This document shows positions 1 to 5,330 of a stretch of 5,330 nt of DNA, one piece after another. The notes under the pieces are model-generated. The model ran no database searches. It had not been told where the DNA came from and saw only the letters and a list, made by a program, of their open reading frames with translations. Numbering within the stretch: position 1 is the stretch's first letter; each line of letters begins with the position of its first letter. The translations under genes and the position numbers were made by a program. Source of the stretch: Gemmobacter sp. (GTDB taxonomy: Bacteria; Pseudomonadota; Alphaproteobacteria; Rhodobacterales; Rhodobacteraceae); assembly GCA_003509785.1 (NCBI GenBank), contig DOMY01000084.1, forward strand, positions 599 through 5,928, in the 5' to 3' direction.

Positions 1-1710
1 CGGCGGGCGGAAGGTGGTGGTGCCGGTTTCGGGGATGGCGCGCCCGGTGGCATCGGCCAGCACCGCCAGCGCCGCCACATTCGAATTCTTGCCCTGATCC
101 GGCGCCATGCCCTGCGTGGTATAGCGCTTCATATGTTCGACGCTGGCGAAATTTTCCTGCGCGGCCAGGGTCACATCCTTCACCGTCACATCATTGGCGA
201 AATCGAGCCAGGCGCGGCGCCACAGCCCCTTGGGATGCGGCACCTGCCACAGTGGCGTGACGATATAGGGCGCGTCTTCGGAGGATGGCAGGCGCAGGCC
301 CGGCGCCCGCAGCCCCAGATCCGCCAGCGCCTCGCGCGCCACGCGCTGGCCCGAGGCCAGGCAGGCCGCTGTGGACATGATGCCCGCCGCCGCACCCGCC
401 GCCTGCAGGCCGGGCACAGCACCCGGCGCGGGCACGAAGGCGGCCAGCGCCTCGTTCCACAGCGGGCGGCTGTTCATGTGGCAGGTCAGGTGCAGCGTCG
501 GGTTCCAGCCGCCGGAAACCGCCAGGCAATCGGTTTCGATCACCGCCTCGCCGCCTGCATGTTTCACCGTGATGGCGCGCAGCCCCTTGCGGCCGCGCGT
601 ATCGGTGACGACCGAGCCGGTATAGACCGGGCAATCCTCTACCGCGCTGGCATGGGGGCGGGCGTCGATAATCGCCGCCACCTTCACCCCGGCGGCCATC
701 AGATCGCGGGCGGTGCGGCGGGCATCCTCGTTGGTGCAGAACACCGTCGCCCGCTGCCCCGGCGCCACACCGTAACGGTTGAGGTAGCTGCGCACCGCCG
801 AGGCCAGCATGATGCCCGGCCTGTCGTTGTTTTCAAAGGCGATGGGGCGTTCCAGCGCGCCTGCCGCCAGAATCGCCCGCTTGGCCACGATGCGCCAGAA
901 ACACTCGCGCGGCAGATGCGGGCGGGCGGGCAGATGCAGCCCCACCCGCTCCAGCGCGCCGAAGGTGCCGTGATCGTAGGCGCCGGTGACGGTGGTGCGC
1001 GGCATCAGCCGGACATTGGGCAGGCTGGCCAGTTCGGCCAGCACCTGCGCCACCCAGCCAGCCCCCGGCGCGCCATCAAGCAGATGGGTTTCCGACAGAA
1101 GCCGCCCGCCCATCCGGGCATCTTCATCGGCCAGGATGACATCGGCACCGGCCCGCCCGGCCTCCAGCGCCGCCGCAAGCCCGGTCGGGCCTGCGCCGAT
1201 CACCAGCAGATCGCAGAAAGCGAACGCCTTTTCATATTCGCCATCGTCATGCCGCCCCGACAGGCTGCCGAGCCCGGCCGCGCGGCGGATCAGCGGTTCA
1301 TAAAGGCCTTCCCAGAAGCGGCGGGGCCACATGAAGGTCTTGTAATAGAACCCCGCGCTGAGCAGGGGCGCGGCCAGGTCGTTGACCGCCAGCAGATCAA
1401 GTCCCAGCGAAGGAAAGCGGTTCTGGCTGCGGGCGGACAGGCCCTGAAACAGCTCTTGCACGGTGGCGCGCACATTCGGTGTCTGCTGGTTGTCCTCCAG
1501 CACCTCGACCAGCGCGTTCGGCTCTTCCGGCCCGGCAGTCAGGATGCCGCGCGGGCGGTGATATTTGAAGCTGCGCCCGACCAGCCGCACCCCATTGGCC
1601 AGCAGCGCCGAAGCCAGCGTATCGCCCGGATGGCCGACATAATCGCGCCCGTCAAAGCGGAACCCCAATGGCACGGATGTATCGACAAGGCCCTTGCCCG
1701 CTATCCTCAT
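1..1710 (-). CDS. soxA: Sarcosine oxidase alpha subunit (heterotetrameric), 3'-truncated by window edge
   Basis: This is the large subunit of the four-subunit cytoplasmic sarcosine oxidase, which binds NAD+ and, in its C-terminal half, channels the iminium product to tetrahydrofolate. I translated 570 uninterrupted codons from the ATG at 1710 to the window edge; the family is about 1000 residues long, so the aminomethyltransferase (GCV_T-like) half lies outside. Residues about 12-95 resemble the 2Fe-2S-ferredoxin-like fold of the family but contain no cysteine; the first Cys is residue 166. This agrees with known tetrameric enzymes, which lack a cluster there. A dinucleotide-binding motif GAGPTG is at 172-177, after VI. 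Further on are the SGGWNP motif and, near the edge, HMKRYTTQGMAPDQGKNSN, both typical of SoxA. The start overlaps the soxD stop as ATGA, so translation is probably coupled. The N-terminal cysteine-free domain argues against the related opine oxidase and HCN synthase subunits. Confidence 0.95.
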   Translation of the reverse strand, partial: MRIAGKGLVDTSVPLGFRFDGRDYVGHPGDTLASALLANGVRLVGRSFKYHRPRGILTAGPEEPNALVEVLEDNQQTPNVRATVQELFQGLSARSQNRFPSLGLDLLAVNDLAAPLLSAGFYYKTFMWPRRFWEGLYEPLIRRAAGLGSLSGRHDDGEYEKAFAFCDLLVIGAGPTGLAAALEAGRAGADVILADEDARMGGRLLSETHLLDGAPGAGWVAQVLAELASLPNVRLMPRTTVTGAYDHGTFGALERVGLHLPARPHLPRECFWRIVAKRAILAAGALERPIAFENNDRPGIMLASAVRSYLNRYGVAPGQRATVFCTNEDARRTARDLMAAGVKVAAIIDARPHASAVEDCPVYTGSVVTDTRGRKGLRAITVKHAGGEAVIETDCLAVSGGWNPTLHLTCHMNSRPLWNEALAAFVPAPGAVPGLQAAGAAAGIMSTAACLASGQRVAREALADLGLRAPGLRLPSSEDAPYIVTPLWQVPHPKGLWRRAWLDFANDVTVKDVTLAAQENFASVEHMKRYTTQGMAPDQGKNSNVAALAVLADATGRAIPETGTTTFRPP

Positions 1711-1979
1711 TTCACACCGCCTTTCGGTGCGGCGACCAGGTCCACCTGATGCACCGCATGGGTGATGGTGTCGCGGGTGACGGCCAGCCACTGCGCGCAG
1801 CCTGCCTCGTGATACCACAGGTCGCGGGTTTCCCCTGCCGGGTTGTCGCGCAGATGCAGGTAATCATCCCAGGACTCGGGCGGCGCATCGGCGGCGGGGC
1901 GGCGCAGCCAGGTATCGGCGCCGTAGTAGTAGAACTCCCGCAGGTCGCGCGGGCCGCAGAGCGGGCAGGTCAGGCGCAT
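1707..1979 (-). CDS. soxD: Sarcosine oxidase delta subunit (zinc-binding)
   Basis: This small structural subunit of heterotetrameric sarcosine oxidase is 90 residues long, within the usual 85-110. The four zinc ligands known from the family are present: Cys5 and Cys8 in CPLCG, then His57 and Cys61 in WYHEAGCAQWL. The aromatic FYYYGAD stretch (16-22) and the WDDYLHLRDNP segment (37-47) are also typical of the family. The ATG at 1979 is preceded by GGAG (1989-1986) with a 6-nt spacer, which supports this start. Its stop codon overlaps the soxA start by 4 bp, so delta and alpha are probably translationally coupled. It is separated from soxB by an unusually long 214-bp gap filled by an inverted-repeat element. 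The identification is strong because both the motif and the neighbours agree. Confidence 0.95.
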   Translation of the reverse strand: MRLTCPLCGPRDLREFYYYGADTWLRRPAADAPPESWDDYLHLRDNPAGETRDLWYHEAGCAQWLAVTRDTITHAVHQVDLVAAPKGGVK

Positions 1980-1985
1980 GGCAGG

Positions 1986-1989
1986 CTCC
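1986..1989 (-). promoter_or_regulatory. soxD ribosome binding site
   Basis: On the minus strand, GGAG is followed by a 6-nt spacer and the soxD ATG. It fixes the start and lies only 7 bp beyond the end of the inverted-repeat element (1997), so folding of that element could affect its accessibility. Confidence 0.6.
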
Positions 1990-2010
1990 GGTGCTGTCCC
2001 CTCACCCCGG

Positions 2011-2033
2011 CCCTCTCCCCCGAGGGGAGAGGG
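2011..2033 (-). repeat. soxD-proximal hairpin of the paired element
   Basis: CCCTCTCCCC (2011-2020) and GGGGAGAGGG (2024-2033) form a perfect 10-bp stem with a 3-nt CGA loop on the plus strand. It lies 21 bp upstream of the soxD ribosome binding site on the minus-strand transcript. Alternatively its sequence can pair with the other terminal repeat to give a 39-bp long-range stem. Confidence 0.75.
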
Positions 2034-2056
2034 AGCGGCGCGGGAAGGAAAGGGCG

Positions 2057-2075
2057 CGCCCGGAAGAACCGGGCG
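2057..2075. repeat. Central hairpin inside the paired element
   Basis: CGCCCGG (2057-2063) and CCGGGCG (2069-2075) are perfect complements around the loop AAGAA. It lies between the two terminal repeats and adds a third potential stem to the soxB-soxD spacer. No function can be assigned. Confidence 0.55.
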
Positions 2076-2137
2076 TCAGATCTTGTGGCTTTCACCGCAA
2101 GGGCAAGCAAAGCACCATCCCGAAGCGGGGCGCATCT

Positions 2138-2160
2138 CCCTCTCCCTTTGGGGGAGAGGG
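2138..2160 (-). repeat. soxB-proximal hairpin of the paired element
   Basis: CCCTCTCCC (2138-2146) and GGGAGAGGG (2152-2160) form a perfect 9-bp stem around a 5-nt loop. It is reached first by a transcript leaving soxB. No U-run follows on the minus strand, so it does not look like an intrinsic terminator. It could protect the soxB 3' end or pause transcription. Confidence 0.75.
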
Positions 2161-2193
2161 CAGGGGTGAGGGGATGTGCCATGATGCAATGCC

Positions 2194-3444
2194 TCAATGC
2201 AGGTTGTGCTGGCTGCCGGTGCCTTCTTCATCCAGCACATGGCCGGTGGCGAAGCGGTCCAGCCGGAAGCGGCGCGCCACCTCGTGCGGGGTATCGGTGG
2301 CCATCAGATGTGCCATGCACCAGCCCGAGGCCGGCACCGCCTTGAAGCCACCGTAGTTCCAGCCGCAGTCGATATAGAGCCCATCCACCGGCGTGCGGTC
2401 GATCACGGGCGAGCCGTCGGGCGACATGTCCATGATGCCGCCCCAGCTGCGCAGCAGTTTGGCGCGGCCGATCATCGGCATCAGCGTCATCCCCGCCTCC
2501 ATCACATGTTCGACCATGGGCAGATTGCCGCGCGCGGCATAGCTGGCGTAGAAATCCAGATCGCCGCCGAACACCAGCCCGCCCTTGTCGGACTGGCTGA
2601 TGTAGAAATGCCCCATGCCGAAGGTCACCACCTGGTCGATCACCGGCTTCAGCCCTTCGGTGACGAAGGCCTGCAGGATATGGCTTTCGATGGGCAACCG
2701 CAGCCCGGCCATCGCCGCCACCTGGCTGGACCGGCCGGCCACGACGATGCCCACCTTCTTTGCCCGGATCGCGCCGCGCGTGGTCTGCACGCCGGTCACC
2801 TTGCCGTTCTGGAGGTCGATCCCCGTCACTTCGCAGTTCTGGATCAGATCGACCCCGCGCTGGTCGGCGCCGCGGGCATAGCCCCAGGCCACGGCATCAT
2901 GCCGCGCCGTGCCGCCGCGCCGGTGCAGCAACCCGCCATAGATCGGGAAGCGCGTCTGTTCGAAATCCAGATAGGGCACCATGCGGCGCACACCTTCACG
3001 ATCCAGCAGTTCGGCATCATCGCCCTGATTGATCATGGCATTGCCGCGCCGGGCAAAGAAATCGCGCTGGCCATCGGAATGGAACAGGTTCAGCACGCCG
3101 CGCTGGCTGTGCATGACGTTATAGTTCAGATCGGCCTCCAGCCCTTCCCACAGCTTCAGGGAATGGCTGTAGAATTCGCTGTTGCCGGGCAGAAAGTAAT
3201 TGGCGCGCACGATGGTGGTGTTGCGCCCGATATTACCAGAGCCGAGATAGCCCTTTTCCAGCACCGCGATATTGGTCAGCCCGTGGTTCCTGGCCAGATA
3301 ATAGGCGGTCGCCAGGCCATGGCCGCCACCGCCGATCACGATGGCATCATATTCCGCTTTCGGCGCCGGGTTGCGCCAGGCGGGTTTCCATCCGGTATTG
3401 CCGAACAGCCCCTGCGTGATGACCCTGAACCCGGAATACCGCAT
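2194..3444 (-). CDS. soxB: Sarcosine oxidase beta subunit (FAD/FMN oxidase)
   Basis: This is the catalytic subunit that oxidises sarcosine with FAD and passes electrons to a covalently bound FMN, which reduces O2 to H2O2. From the ATG at 3444 it is 416 residues, the length usual for alphaproteobacterial SoxB. A Met 18 codons upstream (3498) is in frame, but the intervening residues look non-coding. The AAAGGG at 3457-3452, 7 nt before the chosen ATG, fits a ribosome binding site. The FAD-binding GGGGHGLATAYYLA motif begins at residue 38, following Y-D-A-I-V-I. The GGTARHDAVAWG motif (177-188) contains His182, which aligns with the His that carries the covalent FMN in characterised enzymes (His173 in Corynebacterium, aligned from memory). 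SQRGVLNLFHSD (113-124) and a C-terminal GWNYGGFKAVPASG are further family signatures. The gene appears intact and begins the soxB-D-A order. Confidence 0.96.
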   Translation of the reverse strand: MRYSGFRVITQGLFGNTGWKPAWRNPAPKAEYDAIVIGGGGHGLATAYYLARNHGLTNIAVLEKGYLGSGNIGRNTTIVRANYFLPGNSEFYSHSLKLWEGLEADLNYNVMHSQRGVLNLFHSDGQRDFFARRGNAMINQGDDAELLDREGVRRMVPYLDFEQTRFPIYGGLLHRRGGTARHDAVAWGYARGADQRGVDLIQNCEVTGIDLQNGKVTGVQTTRGAIRAKKVGIVVAGRSSQVAAMAGLRLPIESHILQAFVTEGLKPVIDQVVTFGMGHFYISQSDKGGLVFGGDLDFYASYAARGNLPMVEHVMEAGMTLMPMIGRAKLLRSWGGIMDMSPDGSPVIDRTPVDGLYIDCGWNYGGFKAVPASGWCMAHLMATDTPHEVARRFRLDRFATGHVLDEEGTGSQHNLH

Positions 3445-3490
3445 CTCGACGCCCTTTGCTTGCGGCCCCATCTGACCGCCGCCTGCACCG

Positions 3491-3496
3491 ATTATC
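3491..3496 (-). promoter_or_regulatory. Possible -10 box of a sox promoter (weak)
   Basis: GATAAT on the minus strand, within TTGATAATCGG, lies 46 bp upstream of the soxB start in the 120-bp gap after the small membrane-protein gene. It resembles TATAAT, but I cannot find a good -35 hexamer at 16-18 bp. The gap is long enough for a promoter and no strong terminator precedes it, so sox could also be read from upstream. Confidence 0.2.
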
Positions 3497-3564
3497 AAGC
3501 CCGCTCAGCGATTTCCTATCCCGCAGGCGACAGCCCATGTCGCCCCGGTGCCGAAATCGGCCGA

Positions 3565-3990
3565 TCAGCCCCGGCGCGGCGTCGACAGCACGGGTTCCAC
3601 CCGCCCCTGCGGCGCGCTGGGGCGGCGCGGTGCGGCGACGGGCGCCTTGCGGTCGGAGACCAGACCGACATAGGGCGCGGCCGGGGCCTCGGTCGCCGCC
3701 AGGATCTGTGCGGGCATTGCCGCGCCACCGCCCTGCCCGCGCGTGGCGCGCAGCTGCACTTCGGCGGCGGCAGCCAGGCGGCGCAGCAGTTCGTTGTTTT
3801 CGATCTGCAGCGCCACCAGCCCGAACAGCGCCACCAGCCCCGCCAACCCGCCGATGCCCAGAACGGCGGAGGTAAAGCCATTGCCGGTGGTCATGTAATA
3901 GGCCCCCGCCCCGCCCAGCACGATCAGCGCGAACAGCGTGACAAAGGCGGGAAACAGGCTGCGGAACAGGCGGGCAAGGCTGGACGACAT
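3565..3990 (-). CDS. Small two-helix membrane protein of unknown function
   Basis: I do not recognise this family. From the ATG at 3990 it is 141 residues. Residues about 12-32 (PAFVTLFALIVLGGAGAYY) and 40-62 (TSAVLGIGGLAGLVALFGL) form two hydrophobic segments joined by a short polar loop, MTTGNGF. An amphipathic helix that may be a short coiled coil follows (62-80, IENNELLRRLAAAAEVQL), then a low-complexity tail rich in Ala, Pro and Arg (82-141). Arg7 and Arg10 before the first helix suggest the N-terminus is cytoplasmic, which would leave the coil and tail in the cytoplasm too. The start is supported by GGAG 7 nt upstream; a TTG 12 codons earlier is less likely. It lies between the dehydrogenase and sox genes, on the same strand as both. 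Two membrane helices followed by a coil occur in several unrelated small envelope proteins, so no function is inferred. Confidence 0.8.
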   Translation of the reverse strand: MSSSLARLFRSLFPAFVTLFALIVLGGAGAYYMTTGNGFTSAVLGIGGLAGLVALFGLVALQIENNELLRRLAAAAEVQLRATRGQGGGAAMPAQILAATEAPAAPYVGLVSDRKAPVAAPRRPSAPQGRVEPVLSTPRRG

Positions 3991-4016
3991 GACGGGGCTC
4001 CGGCTGGGATTGCGCG

Positions 4017-4045
4017 GGTTAAGCAAAGCCGCGCCGCGAAGTCAA
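4017..4045 (-). promoter_or_regulatory. Candidate promoter for the small membrane-protein gene
   Basis: On the minus strand, TTGACT (4045-4040) is a near-perfect -35 box. After exactly 17 bp comes TTAACC (4022-4017), a poor -10 box. Transcription would begin near 4010, about 20 nt before the ATG at 3990. The -35 lies in the loop of the GC-rich inverted repeat. The -10 is weak, so this is a candidate only. Confidence 0.3.
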
Positions 4046-4059
4046 CAAAGCCGCGGCGC
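4031..4059 (-). terminator. GC-rich inverted repeat after the dehydrogenase gene, possible terminator
   Basis: GCGCCGCG (4031-4038) and CGCGGCGC (4052-4059) form a perfect 8-bp stem with a 13-nt loop, beginning 9 bp after the dehydrogenase stop codon. On the minus strand it is followed by GGCTTTGCTT, which has T-rich patches but no true U-run. It may act as a weak terminator or as an mRNA 3'-end stabiliser. Confidence 0.35.
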
Positions 4060-4068
4060 AAGCCTGCG

Positions 4069-5330
4069 TTACAGGCCCTTGGAGCGATAGGTTTGGGCAA
4101 CCCGGTCAATGGCGACAATATAGGCGGCAACCCGCAGATCACCCACTTCGGGGCGGCTGTGCCAGACCTCGCGCATGGCCTGATAGGCGGTGCGCATGGT
4201 GTCATCCAGCCCCGAGCGCACCAGCGCCAGTTCATCCGAACCGGTCAGGAATTTCTCCTTGAAATCGGCCGCCAGCGTCCAGCCCAGACCGCGATCGGCC
4301 GACAGACGCTCCAGCTCTTCCACCAGCAGGCGCGAGCGCGACTCTTCGGCGCGGCGCTGCATCCGGCCAAAGCGGATATGGCTGAGGTTCTTGACCCATT
4401 CGAAATAGCTGACCGTCACGCCGCCCGCATTGGCGTAAAGATCGGGGATGATGACGCAGCCCTTTTCGCGCAGGATTTCATCGGCGCCAAAGGTGATCGG
4501 GCCATTCGCCGCCTCGATGATCAGCGGGGCCGAAATCCGTGCGGCATTGCCGCGGTGGATCACGCCTTCCATCGCGGCGGGGATCAGGATGTCGCAGGTT
4601 TTTTCCAGCACCGAGGCGCCATCTTCGACGAACTCTGCCTCGGGGAAGCCGCGCACACCGCCGTGTTTCGCGATCCACTGGCGCACATCCTCGACCGCAA
4701 GCCCGGTATCCTTCACCAGCGCGCCGTCGCGTTCGATGATGGCGGTGATGATCGCGCCGTCTTCCTCGGACAGGAATTTGGCGGCGTGATAGCCCACATT
4801 GCCAAGGCCCTGCACCACGATGCGCTTGCCCTCCAGCCCGCCGGAAAGGTTTGCCTTTGCAATATCTTCGGGGAGGCGGAAAAATTCACGCAGCGCGAAT
4901 TGCACGCCGCGCCCCGTCGCCTCTACCCGGCCCTGGATGCCGCCGGCATGGGGCGGCTTGCCGGTGACGCAGGCCTTGGCGTTGATGTCGGTGGTGTTCA
5001 TGCGGGCGTATTGATCGGCGATCCAGGCCATTTCGCGTTCGCCGGTGCCCATGTCGGGCGCAGGCACGTTCTGCGCCGGATGGATCAGATCGCGCTTGAT
5101 AAGCTCATAGGCGAAGCGGCGTATGATCTGTTCCAGCTCGTGTTCGTCCCATTGGCGCGGGTCGATGCACAGGCCGCCTTTTGATCCGCCAAAGGGCGTT
5201 TCGACCAGCGCGCATTTATAGGTCATCAGCGCGGCCAGCGCCTCCACCTCGTCCTGATGGACCGAAAGCGCATAGCGGATGCCGCCCTTCACCGGCTCCA
5301 TATGTTCGGAATGGACAGAGCGATACCCGG
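4069..5330 (-). CDS. Glutamate dehydrogenase family (Glu/Leu/Phe/Val dehydrogenase), 5'-truncated by window edge
   Basis: The family catalyses reversible oxidative deamination of glutamate to 2-oxoglutarate and ammonium in the cytoplasm. The window holds 419 codons and the TAA stop; the frame continues open through GYRSVHSEH to the edge, so the true start is outside. Hexameric relatives are about 420-480 residues. Numbering from the internal Met at 5301, the active-site lysines are Lys5 (VKGGIRY), Lys29 (TYKCAL) and Lys41 (PFGGSKGG). Their spacing (24 and 12) equals that of Lys89/113/125 in clostridial glutamate dehydrogenase. The catalytic Asp is Asp83 in PAPDMGTG. The coenzyme motif GLGNVG is at 165-170, and an acidic residue in AIIERDG, probably at the end of the second strand, suggests NAD+ rather than NADP+. 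Glutamate is the likeliest substrate, but leucine/phenylalanine/valine dehydrogenases share these motifs. It is followed by a GC-rich inverted repeat, so it may be a separate transcription unit from sox. Confidence 0.93.
   Translation of the reverse strand, partial: GYRSVHSEHMEPVKGGIRYALSVHQDEVEALAALMTYKCALVETPFGGSKGGLCIDPRQWDEHELEQIIRRFAYELIKRDLIHPAQNVPAPDMGTGEREMAWIADQYARMNTTDINAKACVTGKPPHAGGIQGRVEATGRGVQFALREFFRLPEDIAKANLSGGLEGKRIVVQGLGNVGYHAAKFLSEEDGAIITAIIERDGALVKDTGLAVEDVRQWIAKHGGVRGFPEAEFVEDGASVLEKTCDILIPAAMEGVIHRGNAARISAPLIIEAANGPITFGADEILREKGCVIIPDLYANAGGVTVSYFEWVKNLSHIRFGRMQRRAEESRSRLLVEELERLSADRGLGWTLAADFKEKFLTGSDELALVRSGLDDTMRTAYQAMREVWHSRPEVGDLRVAAYIVAIDRVAQTYRSKGL

Larger units (their letters stand above)
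1997..2174. repeat. 178-bp paired inverted-repeat element in the soxB-soxD gap
   Basis: The two ends, 1997-2035 and 2136-2174, are inverted copies of a 39-bp unit and match at 36 of 39 positions by direct comparison. The unit begins TCCCCTCACCCC and contains its own smaller palindrome CCCTCTCCC...GGGAGAGGG. The roughly 100 bp between them holds another hairpin (2057-2075). The architecture resembles paired REP/BIME-like or MITE-like intergenic repeats. CCCTCACCCC-N2-CCTCTCCC-type repeats are widespread in proteobacterial intergenic DNA and give spurious reading frames with peptides such as LTPALSPKGRG on both strands, seen here too. No transposase is present and I see no convincing target-site duplication. 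It begins 19 bp after the soxB stop and ends 7 bp before the soxD ribosome binding site, so it should be transcribed within the operon mRNA. Its mobility and function are unknown. Confidence 0.85.

Noticed and set aside
133..1749. A 538-codon plus-strand reading frame opposite soxA
   Set aside because: It has the same Arg/Gln/Ala/Gly-rich composition without domains. The opposite strand encodes SoxA with its GAGPTG motif and conserved segments over the whole stretch.
1970..2356. Small reading frames on both strands across the inverted-repeat element (peptides such as LTPALSPKGRG and PSPRPSPPRGEG)
   Set aside because: These peptides come from translating the repeated CCCTCACCCC/CCCTCTCCC units and occur as false proteins wherever such repeats exist. 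They overlap the soxB 3' end and have no independent support.
3445..3498. Upstream Met start for soxB giving 434 residues
   Set aside because: The extra 18 residues (Gly-rich, ending GVE) match nothing typical. The Met at 3444 gives the usual 416-residue length, begins MRYSGFR as related proteins do, and has an AAAGGG 7 nt upstream.
3991..4026. TTG start at 4026 extending the small membrane protein by 12 residues
   Set aside because: It has no visible ribosome binding site and would overlap the candidate -10 region. The ATG at 3990 has GGAG at good spacing and places positive charges just before the first membrane helix.
2197..5184. A 995-codon plus-strand reading frame opposite soxB, the small membrane-protein gene and the dehydrogenase
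   Set aside because: The translation is low-complexity, rich in His, Gln, Arg, Ala and Gly, with no recognisable domain. It ignores the boundaries and gaps of three genes with clear family motifs on the other strand. Long open antisense frames are expected in GC-rich DNA.
1..5330. tRNA, rRNA, CRISPR array, riboswitch or transposase gene
   Set aside because: I saw no cloverleaf-like sequence, no regularly spaced repeats and no transposase motifs. A glycine riboswitch, plausible given sarcosine catabolism, would need about 100-200 bp with conserved cores; the 120-bp gap before soxB shows none that I can recognise.

Overview
The window is a GC-rich stretch in which every convincing gene lies on the minus strand. 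The proteins and gene order (heterotetrameric sarcosine oxidase in the order beta-delta-alpha, next to a Glu/Leu/Phe/Val-type dehydrogenase) suggest an alphaproteobacterial chromosome, most likely Rhodobacterales. That placement rests on protein style and gene order, not on a marker gene.

Reading along the minus strand from the right edge, the layout is as follows. (1) 5330-4069: a glutamate dehydrogenase family gene, missing its first codons at the window edge. (2) 4068-3991: a 78-bp gap holding a GC-rich inverted repeat and a possible promoter. (3) 3990-3565: a small unrecognised protein with two predicted membrane helices and a Pro/Arg-rich tail. (4) 3564-3445: a 120-bp gap, probably containing the sox promoter region. 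(5) 3444-2194: soxB, the FAD/FMN-bearing beta subunit. (6) 2193-1980: a 214-bp gap almost filled by a 178-bp element with 39-bp terminal inverted repeats. (7) 1979-1707: soxD, the small zinc-binding delta subunit. (8) 1710-1: soxA, the alpha subunit, overlapping soxD by 4 bp (ATGA) and running off the left edge after 570 codons, before its C-terminal folate-binding half. soxG (gamma) would be expected just beyond the left edge but cannot be seen.

Together SoxB, SoxD, SoxA and the unseen SoxG form the cytoplasmic oxidase that demethylates sarcosine (the end of glycine betaine/choline/creatine catabolism) to glycine. The methyl group goes to tetrahydrofolate and H2O2 is released. The neighbouring dehydrogenase interconverts glutamate and 2-oxoglutarate plus ammonium, so it could connect amino-acid nitrogen released by this catabolism to central metabolism. 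That link is inferred from proximity only.

I found no clear novel system. The most unusual structure is the paired inverted-repeat element between soxB and soxD, which lies inside what should be one transcript and ends 7 bp from the soxD ribosome binding site. Very long plus-strand reading frames (up to 995 codons) lie opposite the real genes and are treated as GC-driven shadows.
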